DNA of 7,536 nucleotides from an uncultured Eubacterium sp. (GTDB taxonomy: Bacteria; Bacillota_A; Clostridia; Lachnospirales; Lachnospiraceae), in contig CAOXUF010000093.1 of assembly GCA_948560485.1 (NCBI GenBank), forward strand, positions 1 to 7,536, given 5' to 3'. Of this stretch, positions 1-6,171 are shown in pieces. Position 1 is the first letter of the stretch. Every line of letters begins with the position of its first letter. A program made the translations under genes and the position numbers. The notes beneath the pieces are model-generated. The model had not been told where the DNA came from. It saw only the letters and a program-made list of their open reading frames with translations, and made no database searches.

Positions 1-446
1 ATCATTATATAAAGGAGTTGGAAATTGAAGAAAATCCCGATATAATTCTAATTGGAATACCGGGAAGCATTATGCCCATATCTGAAAAACACTCCGAGTT
101 TTTTGGGGTTTTCGCTTTTGAAGTTTTTAATGCAATTAAAAGTGATATGTTATTGTTCTGCATACATAACAATATTTATACTAATGAATATTTTGAAGAA
201 TTAAAGAAATTGTGTAAATACCGTTATCAGGCAGATATTGACGCTATTATAATATCGAATCATTCATACGATTCACTTTCGTTGCAAACAGAAGGGACGA
301 TCAAATATCTTTCTTTTGACGATGAAGAGGTTGATAGGTATAGAGCCAGCTACCCAGATGATGTTTATAGCAGAGCTATGTATGAAAAACTTGCTGAACA
401 TGTGATAGAAACATTATCTGAATACGCAGATTTTCAAGTGATGTAA
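1..446 (+). CDS. TIGR04066-like peptide maturation protein, copy A (3' part; 5' end lies outside the window)
   Basis: This is the C-terminal part of a gene that enters from the left edge. The frame is open from base 3, and the residues before the TTG at 18 (HYIKE) already match the paralogue at 6171-7256 (KYIRD), so the TTG is internal and not the start. The key shared motif is GIPGSIMP at 54-77, which is GVPGGIMP in copy B. From there, 30 of 71 ungapped positions are identical to copy B by hand count, including EKx(5)FG, FEV, EYFE and DxDA. The family is known to me only as a partner of clostridial Cys-rich peptide maturases, and its biochemical function is undetermined. The stop is 16 nt ahead of the protease gene, which fits one operon. 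No signal peptide or membrane segment is visible in this part, so it is probably cytoplasmic. Presence of a second copy in one window suggests duplicated cassettes. Confidence 0.85.
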   Translation, partial: HYIKELEIEENPDIILIGIPGSIMPISEKHSEFFGVFAFEVFNAIKSDMLLFCIHNNIYTNEYFEELKKLCKYRYQADIDAIIISNHSYDSLSLQTEGTIKYLSFDDEEVDRYRASYPDDVYSRAMYEKLAEHVIETLSEYADFQVM

Positions 447-450
447 ATAA

Positions 451-455
451 AAGGA
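451..455 (+). promoter_or_regulatory. Ribosome binding site of the S8 protease gene
   Basis: AAGGA lies 7 nt before the GTG at 463 and only 4 nt before the TTG at 460. This spacing favours the GTG start. It is a weaker site than the others in the window, so translation of the protease may be modest or partly coupled to the gene ending at 446. Confidence 0.5.
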
Positions 456-462
456 TAAATTG

Positions 463-1905
463 GTGAAACAATTGAATGATGAACAAATAGCAATAATTGA
501 TAATGGAATAAGTGGGAAAATTGTTGGAATAGATAAAATACAGTCTAAGATTTTTGTAGATGATGACAATAATTGCAAGGAGGATTATGTTGAAATTCAA
601 ATTACAGAATTTCAACATGGGACTTTATGTGCATTAATTGTTAAAAAATACAATCCTCACTGTACGTTGAATAGTTTAAGAATTTTAGATAAAGACGGTA
701 ATGGAAGGATTGAAAAAATAGAACCTGCATTTGAATGGTGTTATCAGAACAATATAACGATTGTTAATTTAAGTTTTGGAACTACAAACTTTAATGAGTA
801 TGAAAAGTTAAGAAATTTGGTTAATAAGTATGTGAATAATGGTTTGATTATTGTGGCGGCAACTGCTAATTCGGGTTTTGTGACATATCCGGCTAGTTTA
901 ACAAATGTAATTGGTATAGCAACAACAGATAGCCCTTTAAATTATTTTAAGGATTATATGCAGATGGGAATTGATTCGGTTGTTCCATCTGAACATATTG
1001 TTAAGATATGTGACATAGAAACAATAACATCATTAAGTAATAGTTATGCTGCGCCATATATATGTGCTTTGATTGCAAATAAACTAAACAATGACAAAAC
1101 TCTTGATATAGTAAAATTAAAGAGATATGCAAAAGAGCAAAGCCATATTGAAATGACAGTGGAGGGTTATGAGCCGGATTGGATTTACAGGGCGTATATA
1201 TCGGGCAGAGGAACTATGAGCAGGGCAGAGTATTATTTTGAAACAGTTACAGGGGCGTATGATGAAATACAGGGGAAAGCAGATACGGTAATAGCCTATT
1301 CTATGGCAGAATTAGGAAATTTGGATATAAGAAATAAGAACTTAATATATCTTGGAAATGAGGACATTCATAATATAGATGTTCAAGGATTCATTTGGAG
1401 CAGGGAAACAAGGCAACGGCAAATTGAGCATAATTATTATCAGGGAAATGGTCTTGAAGTTCCGGTAGTGATACTGGCAGTGGAAGATGTTATAGATAAG
1501 TTCTATGTACTCACAGAACTAAAGAGGGCATTTGCCAATGGCGGTTATAACGCATATACAATAGGAATGGAGCCGGAGAGTGTATTATATGCATTAGAAT
1601 ATATGCCGGAGCCGGTATCAGATATTGATGCTTGGAAAAATTTTATAGAGAGCCAGACTTTTTATAAACAGAGTGATTTGGTCATATGGTGCGTTCCAGT
1701 GGAAGAACAAGATAAATATTTGAAAGTATATCCTGATTGTGATGTGCAGATCAGTCTTTGCAATGAGGGAAATATAAATATTATTCAGTTCTCTTTTGAA
1801 GGAGAAAAGATTGAGAAAAAAATATCTGGACTGATTGACAGAAAAGATGTTGAGGAAATATATCATATTATAGAAGCGAAACTGACGGAGGAAGAAGATG
1901 GATAA
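463..1905 (+). CDS. Subtilisin-like (S8) serine protease with C-terminal TIGR04066-like domain
   Basis: The product has about 480 residues and starts at GTG 463 (TTG 460 would add one residue). The S8 catalytic set is complete in order: Asp13 in AIIDNG, His52 in QHGT, oxyanion Asn136 in ATANSG, and Ser194 in SNSYAAP (the GTSxAAP box). No signal peptide or propeptide is visible, so it is probably intracellular. The likely role, by inference, is cutting the leader from the modified peptide before export, since the neighbouring ABC protein has no peptidase domain. After about residue 235 there is a second domain that is not part of the S8 core. Segments 334-383 and 403-412 match the C-terminal half of the TIGR04066-like protein (PxxxxA...KF...E...F...GY....G, then QSDLVIWCVP). 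G+C rises from about 29% (481-1140) to about 37% (1141-1860) near the domain junction. The stop overlaps the ABC transporter start by 8 nt, indicating translational coupling. Confidence 0.88.
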   Translation: MKQLNDEQIAIIDNGISGKIVGIDKIQSKIFVDDDNNCKEDYVEIQITEFQHGTLCALIVKKYNPHCTLNSLRILDKDGNGRIEKIEPAFEWCYQNNITIVNLSFGTTNFNEYEKLRNLVNKYVNNGLIIVAATANSGFVTYPASLTNVIGIATTDSPLNYFKDYMQMGIDSVVPSEHIVKICDIETITSLSNSYAAPYICALIANKLNNDKTLDIVKLKRYAKEQSHIEMTVEGYEPDWIYRAYISGRGTMSRAEYYFETVTGAYDEIQGKADTVIAYSMAELGNLDIRNKNLIYLGNEDIHNIDVQGFIWSRETRQRQIEHNYYQGNGLEVPVVILAVEDVIDKFYVLTELKRAFANGGYNAYTIGMEPESVLYALEYMPEPVSDIDAWKNFIESQTFYKQSDLVIWCVPVEEQDKYLKVYPDCDVQISLCNEGNINIIQFSFEGEKIEKKISGLIDRKDVEEIYHIIEAKLTEEEDG

Positions 1906-3604
1906 CAAAGAGGCTGTAAAAAGATTACTTCTGTTACTAGGCAGATACAAAAAAACAATAGTTGTAATTGTCGGCTGTCTGCTTGTTTCTACCGGGTTAA
2001 ATCTATGTGTTCCGCTGATCAGCAGGCGGATCATGGACGATGGCTTTATTGGTGGAAATAAGAAATTATTGATAGAGCTGGTCTTGGCGTCTATGGTAAT
2101 CTACACTATAAATTCCCTCATAGATATAGTTAAGGAAAAGAAACGTGTAGATATTTCAGCAAAGATACAATATTTTCTTTCGGAACAGTCTTTTTCACAT
2201 CTTATGAAGCTGCGGGTAAACTATTTCAATAACACAAATTATGCGGAGACTTTGAATAATATCAACATGGATATTAACCAGATGACATCTATTGCTGACA
2301 GCAGTGTTTTTTTCGTAATTACGCAGACGTTTAGCATGACAGGCGGCATAATAGGTTTATTCATAATAGATTTCAGAATGACGGTACTGGTTCTTCTGTT
2401 TATACCTATTAAGTGTGTGGTAATGAAATACTTTGCAAAAAAGCAAAAACAGATTATGGACGAGTTCATAAAAAGGAATCAGGAGTACGCTAAATGGTTT
2501 GGAGATACCGTTGGAGGGGTACGGGAAGTCAAGCTGTTTAATATCTTGGATAAAAAGCATGAGGAGTTTGAGTTTAATCAGAACAATATTATAGAGAAAC
2601 AAAAGCAGATGAATATGTTAGGGCAGTGGAATACGATAACAGATAGTATCATGGTACAGTTTCTTTCCACATTATTATACATACTGGGCGCAAATTTAGT
2701 GTTTGATATGAAACTTTCAGTAGGCAGTGTGTTCGCTTTCATTACATATAGTGCTTACGTTACCGGACCGATTTCTGCAATCCTAAATATAGGATACCTG
2801 TTATCAGGGATTATTCCGTCAACAAAAAGATATTATGCGTTTATGGAATTGGAGGAAGAAACGGATAATGGAAAGAAAACGGATCTATGTCCAAATGATT
2901 TGAGATTGCAGAAGGTTTCTTTTGCGTATGAAAGGGATAAGTGCATTTTAAAGAATATTGATATATTATTTGCAAAATGCAGCAAGACAGCTATAATCGG
3001 GCGCAATGGTTCGGGAAAGACAACAATCATCAATCTTCTTACGAGAATGTATGAGCCGACAAGCGGTGAAATACTGTTGGGAGCAGAAAATATTTCAGAG
3101 CTGCCATTGCCAGAATACCGAAATATGGTATCTGTTGTGAGCCAACAAATCTACTTATTCAATGACACAATAAAGAATAACATCTGTCTGTATAAACAAA
3201 TAGATGATACAGTGATAGAAGCTGCCTGCAAGGACAGTGGACTTGAAGATTTTATAAACGAGGTTTCCTTAGATCATGTGGTAGGGCAGAATGGGGCAAT
3301 GCTCTCCGGCGGGCAAAAGCAGAAAATAGCCCTTGCAAGGGCATTGGTGCATGACAAGCCGATTATTTTATTTGATGAAGCTACTTCAAACACAGATGCT
3401 TATTCAGAACAGCAAATAAACGGACTGCTTGATACTCGGCTAAAAGACAAAACAGTGATAGTGATAACACATAAGAAAGAAATATTGAGCAAAGTGGATC
3501 AGATCGTTGTACTGAAGGAGGGAGTGGTTACAGCTTTAGGGAGATATGATGATTTGATAGGGAAAAGTGATGAACTAAATGTTATGTTGGAAAAAGCAGA
3601 ATAA
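1898..3604 (+). CDS. ABC exporter, fused membrane and ATPase domains (peptide export)
   Basis: This is a 568-residue half-transporter of the usual length that would act as a dimer in the membrane. Residues about 18-310 form the transmembrane domain, with hydrophobic segments near 19-40, 59-78, 136-175 and 250-305. Residues about 335-568 are the ATPase: Walker A GRNGSGKTT (368-376), Q-loop Gln416, signature LSGGQ (469-473), Walker B IILFDE (489-494) and H-loop His525. All catalytic motifs are intact. There is no N-terminal C39 peptidase domain, so it cannot itself remove a double-glycine leader; the overlapping S8 protease could. Start: ATG at 1898, with GGAGG at 1887-1891 and 6 nt spacing. 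The cargo is inferred from context to be the matured Cys-rich peptide. A multidrug or lipid exporter would look alike at this level, but coupling to the protease argues for peptide. A terminator follows directly. Confidence 0.92.
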   Translation: MDNKEAVKRLLLLLGRYKKTIVVIVGCLLVSTGLNLCVPLISRRIMDDGFIGGNKKLLIELVLASMVIYTINSLIDIVKEKKRVDISAKIQYFLSEQSFSHLMKLRVNYFNNTNYAETLNNINMDINQMTSIADSSVFFVITQTFSMTGGIIGLFIIDFRMTVLVLLFIPIKCVVMKYFAKKQKQIMDEFIKRNQEYAKWFGDTVGGVREVKLFNILDKKHEEFEFNQNNIIEKQKQMNMLGQWNTITDSIMVQFLSTLLYILGANLVFDMKLSVGSVFAFITYSAYVTGPISAILNIGYLLSGIIPSTKRYYAFMELEEETDNGKKTDLCPNDLRLQKVSFAYERDKCILKNIDILFAKCSKTAIIGRNGSGKTTIINLLTRMYEPTSGEILLGAENISELPLPEYRNMVSVVSQQIYLFNDTIKNNICLYKQIDDTVIEAACKDSGLEDFINEVSLDHVVGQNGAMLSGGQKQKIALARALVHDKPIILFDEATSNTDAYSEQQINGLLDTRLKDKTVIVITHKKEILSKVDQIVVLKEGVVTALGRYDDLIGKSDELNVMLEKAE

Positions 3605-3611
3605 GTATAAG

Positions 3612-3653
3612 AAAATCTTTTCAGAAGCAAGTCTGTCTGTAAAGATTTTTTTT
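3612..3653 (+). terminator. Rho-independent terminator after the protease-ABC operon
   Basis: A 9-bp stem pairs AAAATCTTT (3612-3620) with AAAGATTTT (3641-3649). Past one mismatch it continues with CAGA (3622-3625) pairing TCTG (3636-3639). A run of eight T (3646-3653) overlaps and follows the 3' arm. It lies 8 nt after the ABC transporter stop. It should separate the left operon from the cassette starting at 3764, though the stem is AT-rich and may leak. Confidence 0.8.
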
Positions 3654-3657
3654 GTGC

Positions 3658-3689
3658 CGTTTTCTGCAAAAACAATTCATTTTCTGCAA
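3658..3689 (+). repeat. Direct repeat pair TTTTCTGCAA, 20-bp period
   Basis: TTTTCTGCAA occurs at 3660-3669 and again at 3680-3689. Counting the aligned two bases before each, CGTTTTCTGCAA and CATTTTCTGCAA match at 11 of 12 positions. The 20-bp period is about two helical turns, so a dimeric regulator could bind both on one DNA face. The second copy ends 6 bp before the proposed -35 box at 3696. The binding function is inferred; LytTR-type response regulators use repeats with similar phasing. Confidence 0.5.
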
Positions 3690-3695
3690 GGGTAA

Positions 3696-3723
3696 TTGTA
3701 TTTGTTTAAAAGTCTGTTATCAT
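3696..3723 (+). promoter_or_regulatory. Candidate promoter of the DUF6033-like/precursor/maturase operon
   Basis: A -10 box TATCAT (3718-3723), preceded by TG at 3715-3716 (extended -10 TGTTATCAT), sits 16 bp after a poor -35 box TTGTAT (3696-3701). The weak -35 with an extended -10 is what one expects of an activator-dependent promoter, which fits the direct repeats upstream. Transcription would begin near 3730, ahead of the GGGAGG at 3750-3755. Confidence 0.4.
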
Positions 3724-3737
3724 TAAAGAAAAGTCTG
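3708..3737 (+). repeat. Direct repeat pair AAAAGTCTG, 21-bp period, flanking the -10 box
   Basis: AAAAGTCTG occurs at 3708-3716 and 3729-3737, 12 bp apart. The pair brackets the proposed -10 box, so a protein bound here would be placed to block transcription or adjust it. It may also be a chance pair in AT-rich DNA, since the units are only nine bases. Confidence 0.35.
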
Positions 3738-3763
3738 AAATTTAAATAAGGGAGGATGATACT

Positions 3764-4444
3764 ATGGCAATAGCAGGAGTAACCGACTATACAAATACAT
3801 ATGCAGCGAATAGAACCAGCTACAATGCAAAAGGAAGTAGTGGATTGAGTGAGACTGCTCAAAGTTATCTGAGTGATTTGAAACAGAAATACTCGGATGT
3901 AAATATTACGGTAGCAGATTTTAACAGTGAAAAACAGTCAGATGCCTATATGTTAGGTAGCCGTGGTTATAATAATGTGGCTATTTCAGCTAGTGTTGTG
4001 GAGAGGATGGCAACAGATCCGCAGACAGCAGAGAAATATGAAAAAGTAGTTTCAGATATGAGTGGAAATGCAGAACGGATAGAAAAATTTGCACAGGAAA
4101 ATAATGATGAGATTCTTGGTGCAGGTGTTGTCATTGACAAAAATGGAAAAGTGTCGTATTGGATGGTTGGCAGGAGTAAGGATACGTATGAAAATCCCGG
4201 TACTGTGTATAAAGAAAAGGTACAAAAGCAGTTAGAAGAGAAGCGGGCGAAAAGAAAAGAAGAAGAGAAATTGAAAGAAAAGCGAATAATCAAGGCAGAA
4301 ACAGCAGAAAAGTTGCTGGAAAAGAGGAAAAATGGCAAAGCCATGAGAGCTGATCTGAAAGAAGAACTTTTAGATATTGGGCTTGATGGACATGTTAGAA
4401 AAATCACAGAAGAAAAAGGAGTGCAGATGGATATAACTGTTTAA
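3764..4444 (+). CDS. DUF6033-like protein encoded directly upstream of the precursor peptide
   Basis: The 226-residue product starts at ATG 3764, with GGGAGG at 3750-3755 and 8 nt spacing. Residues about 30-125 hold the recognisable part: SYLSDLKQKYSDVNITVADF, a G-R/K-G-Y-N-N-V-A-I stretch, then ATDPQTAEKYEKVV and GAGVVIDKNGKVSYWMV. This resembles, from memory, the DUF6033 proteins common in Lachnospiraceae, whose function is unknown. Residues about 146-195 are very rich in Lys, Glu and Arg and probably form a long charged helix or coiled coil, followed by a short tail (DIGLDGHVRKIT). The start has no signal peptide, only a Ser/Thr/Asn-rich stretch. It lies 53 nt ahead of the precursor gene with no terminator between, so it is likely cotranscribed. 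Its role is unknown; chaperoning, immunity or a secreted partner are all possible. Confidence 0.75.
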   Translation: MAIAGVTDYTNTYAANRTSYNAKGSSGLSETAQSYLSDLKQKYSDVNITVADFNSEKQSDAYMLGSRGYNNVAISASVVERMATDPQTAEKYEKVVSDMSGNAERIEKFAQENNDEILGAGVVIDKNGKVSYWMVGRSKDTYENPGTVYKEKVQKQLEEKRAKRKEEEKLKEKRIIKAETAEKLLEKRKNGKAMRADLKEELLDIGLDGHVRKITEEKGVQMDITV

Positions 4445-4445
4445 T

Positions 4446-4473
4446 TTGATATGTTGTTTTTCAATGACATAAA
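4446..4473 (+). promoter_or_regulatory. Possible internal promoter ahead of the precursor gene
   Basis: A -35 box TTGATA (4446-4451, five of six consensus bases) lies 16 bp before a -10-like CATAAA (4468-4473, four of six). Transcription would start near 4480, leaving a very short leader before the ribosome binding site at 4484-4490. It could supply extra precursor mRNA beyond that from the upstream promoter. This is weak evidence in AT-rich DNA. Confidence 0.25.
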
Positions 4474-4497
4474 TATGTAGAGTAGGAGGTGAAATAA

Positions 4498-4665
4498 ATG
4501 AAGAAATTAGGAAAGAAGAGAACAGGCAACAATAATACTGTTCAGGCGTATGCATGTGGAGGTGCATTTTGTGTATGCAAAGCATGTGCGGCTGCTTCCG
4601 TTGATTCCATGCTCTATAATGGAACAAAAAGCCAGAATGATGGAACATTAATGCTGATCGGCTAG
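4498..4665 (+). CDS. Cys-containing RiPP precursor peptide (CLI_3235-class, TIGR04065-like)
   Basis: The gene encodes a 55-residue peptide. It has a textbook AGGAGGT at 4484-4490 with 7 nt spacing to the ATG. The basic start (MKKLGKKRTGNNN) and the TVQAYAC stretch agree with my memory of the CLI_3235-class precursors that accompany CcpM-type maturases. All four cysteines fall in one cluster, CGGAFCVCKAC, at residues 20, 25, 27 and 30. They are followed by AAAS and a Cys-free tail of about 20 residues ending in LMLIG. The likely substrate relation is that the maturase at 4738 makes thioether or other radical-derived crosslinks from these cysteines; this is inferred from family and position. 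The leader probably ends near residues 14-19, but the cut site is not evident. The long Cys-free tail could be modified, trimmed or contribute acceptor residues. There is no Cys pattern for a folded disulfide protein. Confidence 0.82.
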   Translation: MKKLGKKRTGNNNTVQAYACGGAFCVCKACAAASVDSMLYNGTKSQNDGTLMLIG

Positions 4666-4688
4666 TTTGTATGTCAGGAAGTGGAGTG

Positions 4689-4721
4689 TACGAGGGACTG
4701 TTGAACAAGCAGTCCCTTGTA
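4689..4721 (+). other. RNA hairpin between precursor and maturase genes
   Basis: TACGAGGGACTG (4689-4700) pairs with CAGTCCCTTGTA (4710-4721): twelve base pairs, one of them G-U, with a 9-nt loop. It begins 23 nt after the precursor stop and ends 6 nt before the maturase ribosome binding site. No T run follows, so it is not a standard terminator. It probably protects the 3' end of the precursor mRNA or reduces read-through, so that peptide is made in excess over enzyme. Confidence 0.75.
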
Positions 4722-4727
4722 ACATAT

Positions 4728-4733
4728 GGGAGG
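4728..4733 (+). promoter_or_regulatory. Ribosome binding site that fixes the maturase start
   Basis: GGGAGG lies 4 nt before the ATG at 4738. The earlier in-frame ATG at 4726 overlaps this site and has no Shine-Dalgarno sequence of its own, being preceded by the 3' arm of the hairpin. The start at 4738 is therefore preferred. Confidence 0.7.
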
Positions 4734-4737
4734 AATA

Positions 4738-6171
4738 ATGGAAAGTACAATTAAGAAATTAAACTGCCATTTGTTTAGGACTTGTGGAAAATATTATGTG
4801 TATGATGTTCCGAAGAATGTCATATTAAAAGTAAATAGAGATACTTATAATGAAATTAAAGAATTAAGCGCAGCGGAGCAGTGTGAGTATAGAGGGAATA
4901 ATGAAATTATTAAGGAATTGCAGAATGAAGGTTATTTGAGTTCACAGTATATTGAAATGATAGAACATCCCATGACAAGGAATATAGAGAGTGCGTTAGG
5001 GAATAGTGTACATATGCTTACACTACAAGTAACACAGAATTGTAATTTACGCTGTAAATATTGTGTATACTCTGGAAGTTATATTAACCGAAAGCATAAC
5101 AATAAGAGAATGTCCTTTGAAACGGCAAAAAAAGCAATTGACTATTATATTTTACATAGTTCACAAATGCCGAAATTAAGATTTGGATTTTATGGCGGTG
5201 AGCCAACTTTAGAGATGGAATTAATTCGCAAATGTGTTTCATATATTAACGGATGCTCATTAGGAAAGCCAGTTGAATACAATTTGACAACAAATGCTAC
5301 GATTCTTAATAAGGATATTGTTCAGTTTTTTATTGATAATCAGTTCTATTTAACAATAAGTTTGGATGGTTCCAAAAAGATACAGGACAAAAACAGAGTT
5401 TATGCAGAATCAGGAAAGGGAACTTTCGACAAGGTTATAGAAAATATCGGTTGGTTGAGAAAAGATTTTCCTGATTTCTTACAGAGGGTTCATTTTAATA
5501 TGGTTATGGACCCTGTAGATGGATATAGAGATTCCAATGAATTTTTTATGAGAGATGAAAGAGTAAAGGGTATAGAAGTAAATGCTTCACAAAAAAATGA
5601 TGTTAATTATAAAGAAGAAATAGTAAAAGCACCAGAATATTATATGAATCGTTCTTATGAGCAATTTAAAGTGATTTTCAATTATTATAGAGATATTGAA
5701 GAAGATGTTTCTCCATTGGTGAATGGTTATTTGGGTGGAATTAAAAATAATATTGCAGATATGTTAAAAGGAGATGAATCTGGATATAAAATAGGTCATC
5801 CAGGTGGTCCCTGTGTTCCAGGGCTGCAAAGGCTATTCGTTAATGCTGATGGAAACTTCTATCCATGTGAAAGAACTAACGAAGATTCAAAGATGATGAT
5901 TATTGGCGATGTAGAACAGGGAATAGATATAGATAAGGCAAAAACTTTGTTAAATGTTGGCAAGATCTCAGAGAATGTGTGTAAAAAATGTTGGGCATTT
6001 CGATTTTGTACTTCGTGTGCGGTTTATGCGGAAGACAGGGATAAATTATCAGTAGAGAAGAGGCTGTCTCGATGTGATTCAATTAGGAGTGCTGTAGAAA
6101 CAAATTTTAGGGAATATTGCATATTGAAAGAATTGAAAATGGATTTTGAAGAATTGGAGGAAACAGACTGA
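4738..6171 (+). CDS. ccpM: Radical SAM/SPASM Cys-rich peptide maturase (CcpM type, TIGR04068-like)
   Basis: The enzyme has 477 residues from ATG 4738. Residues about 1-90 form an N-terminal region of the kind that binds leader peptides in SPASM maturases (HLF...YYVYDVPKNVI...EGYLS), probably a PqqD-like recognition fold. The radical SAM core follows, with CNLRCKYC giving the CxxxCxxC cluster ligands Cys102, 106 and 109, YGGEP (152-156) for SAM binding, and SLDG (208-211). The SPASM region carries auxiliary cluster ligands Cys359 and Cys377 (CX12GX4C), then Cys415, 418, 424, 427 (CX2CX5CX2C) and Cys446, so the set looks complete. It reductively cleaves SAM to modify a peptide, most likely the four-Cys precursor encoded just upstream; the exact crosslink is not predictable from sequence. 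Its stop shares one base with the next start (TGATG), so the two are translationally coupled. The gene symbol follows the family name and is not a strain-specific assignment. Confidence 0.92.
   Translation: MESTIKKLNCHLFRTCGKYYVYDVPKNVILKVNRDTYNEIKELSAAEQCEYRGNNEIIKELQNEGYLSSQYIEMIEHPMTRNIESALGNSVHMLTLQVTQNCNLRCKYCVYSGSYINRKHNNKRMSFETAKKAIDYYILHSSQMPKLRFGFYGGEPTLEMELIRKCVSYINGCSLGKPVEYNLTTNATILNKDIVQFFIDNQFYLTISLDGSKKIQDKNRVYAESGKGTFDKVIENIGWLRKDFPDFLQRVHFNMVMDPVDGYRDSNEFFMRDERVKGIEVNASQKNDVNYKEEIVKAPEYYMNRSYEQFKVIFNYYRDIEEDVSPLVNGYLGGIKNNIADMLKGDESGYKIGHPGGPCVPGLQRLFVNADGNFYPCERTNEDSKMMIIGDVEQGIDIDKAKTLLNVGKISENVCKKCWAFRFCTSCAVYAEDRDKLSVEKRLSRCDSIRSAVETNFREYCILKELKMDFEELEETD

Noticed and set aside
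18..20. TTG as the start codon of the first protein
   Set aside because: The frame is open back to base 3 and the residues before the TTG match the paralogue, so the gene continues upstream of the window.
1618..2034. Minus-strand open frame across the protease/exporter junction
   Set aside because: It lies opposite two well-supported genes, has no recognisable protein pattern and no ribosome binding site worth noting. The same holds for the other minus-strand frames, such as those opposite 3967-4407 and 4370-4750.
3717..3747. Alternative promoter TTATCA with TTAAAT downstream of the one proposed
   Set aside because: Spacing is about 19 bp and the transcript would begin on top of the ribosome binding site at 3750-3755.
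4558..4563. Gly-Gly at residues 21-22 of the precursor as a double-glycine leader cut site
   Set aside because: It lies after the first cysteine and the exporter has no C39 peptidase domain, so the usual double-glycine processing does not fit.
4689..4721. Hairpin after the precursor as a rho-independent terminator
   Set aside because: No T run follows the stem, and the downstream genes have no evident promoter of their own.
4726..4728. ATG at 4726 as the maturase start
   Set aside because: It overlaps the GGGAGG that serves the ATG at 4738 and has no ribosome binding site of its own.
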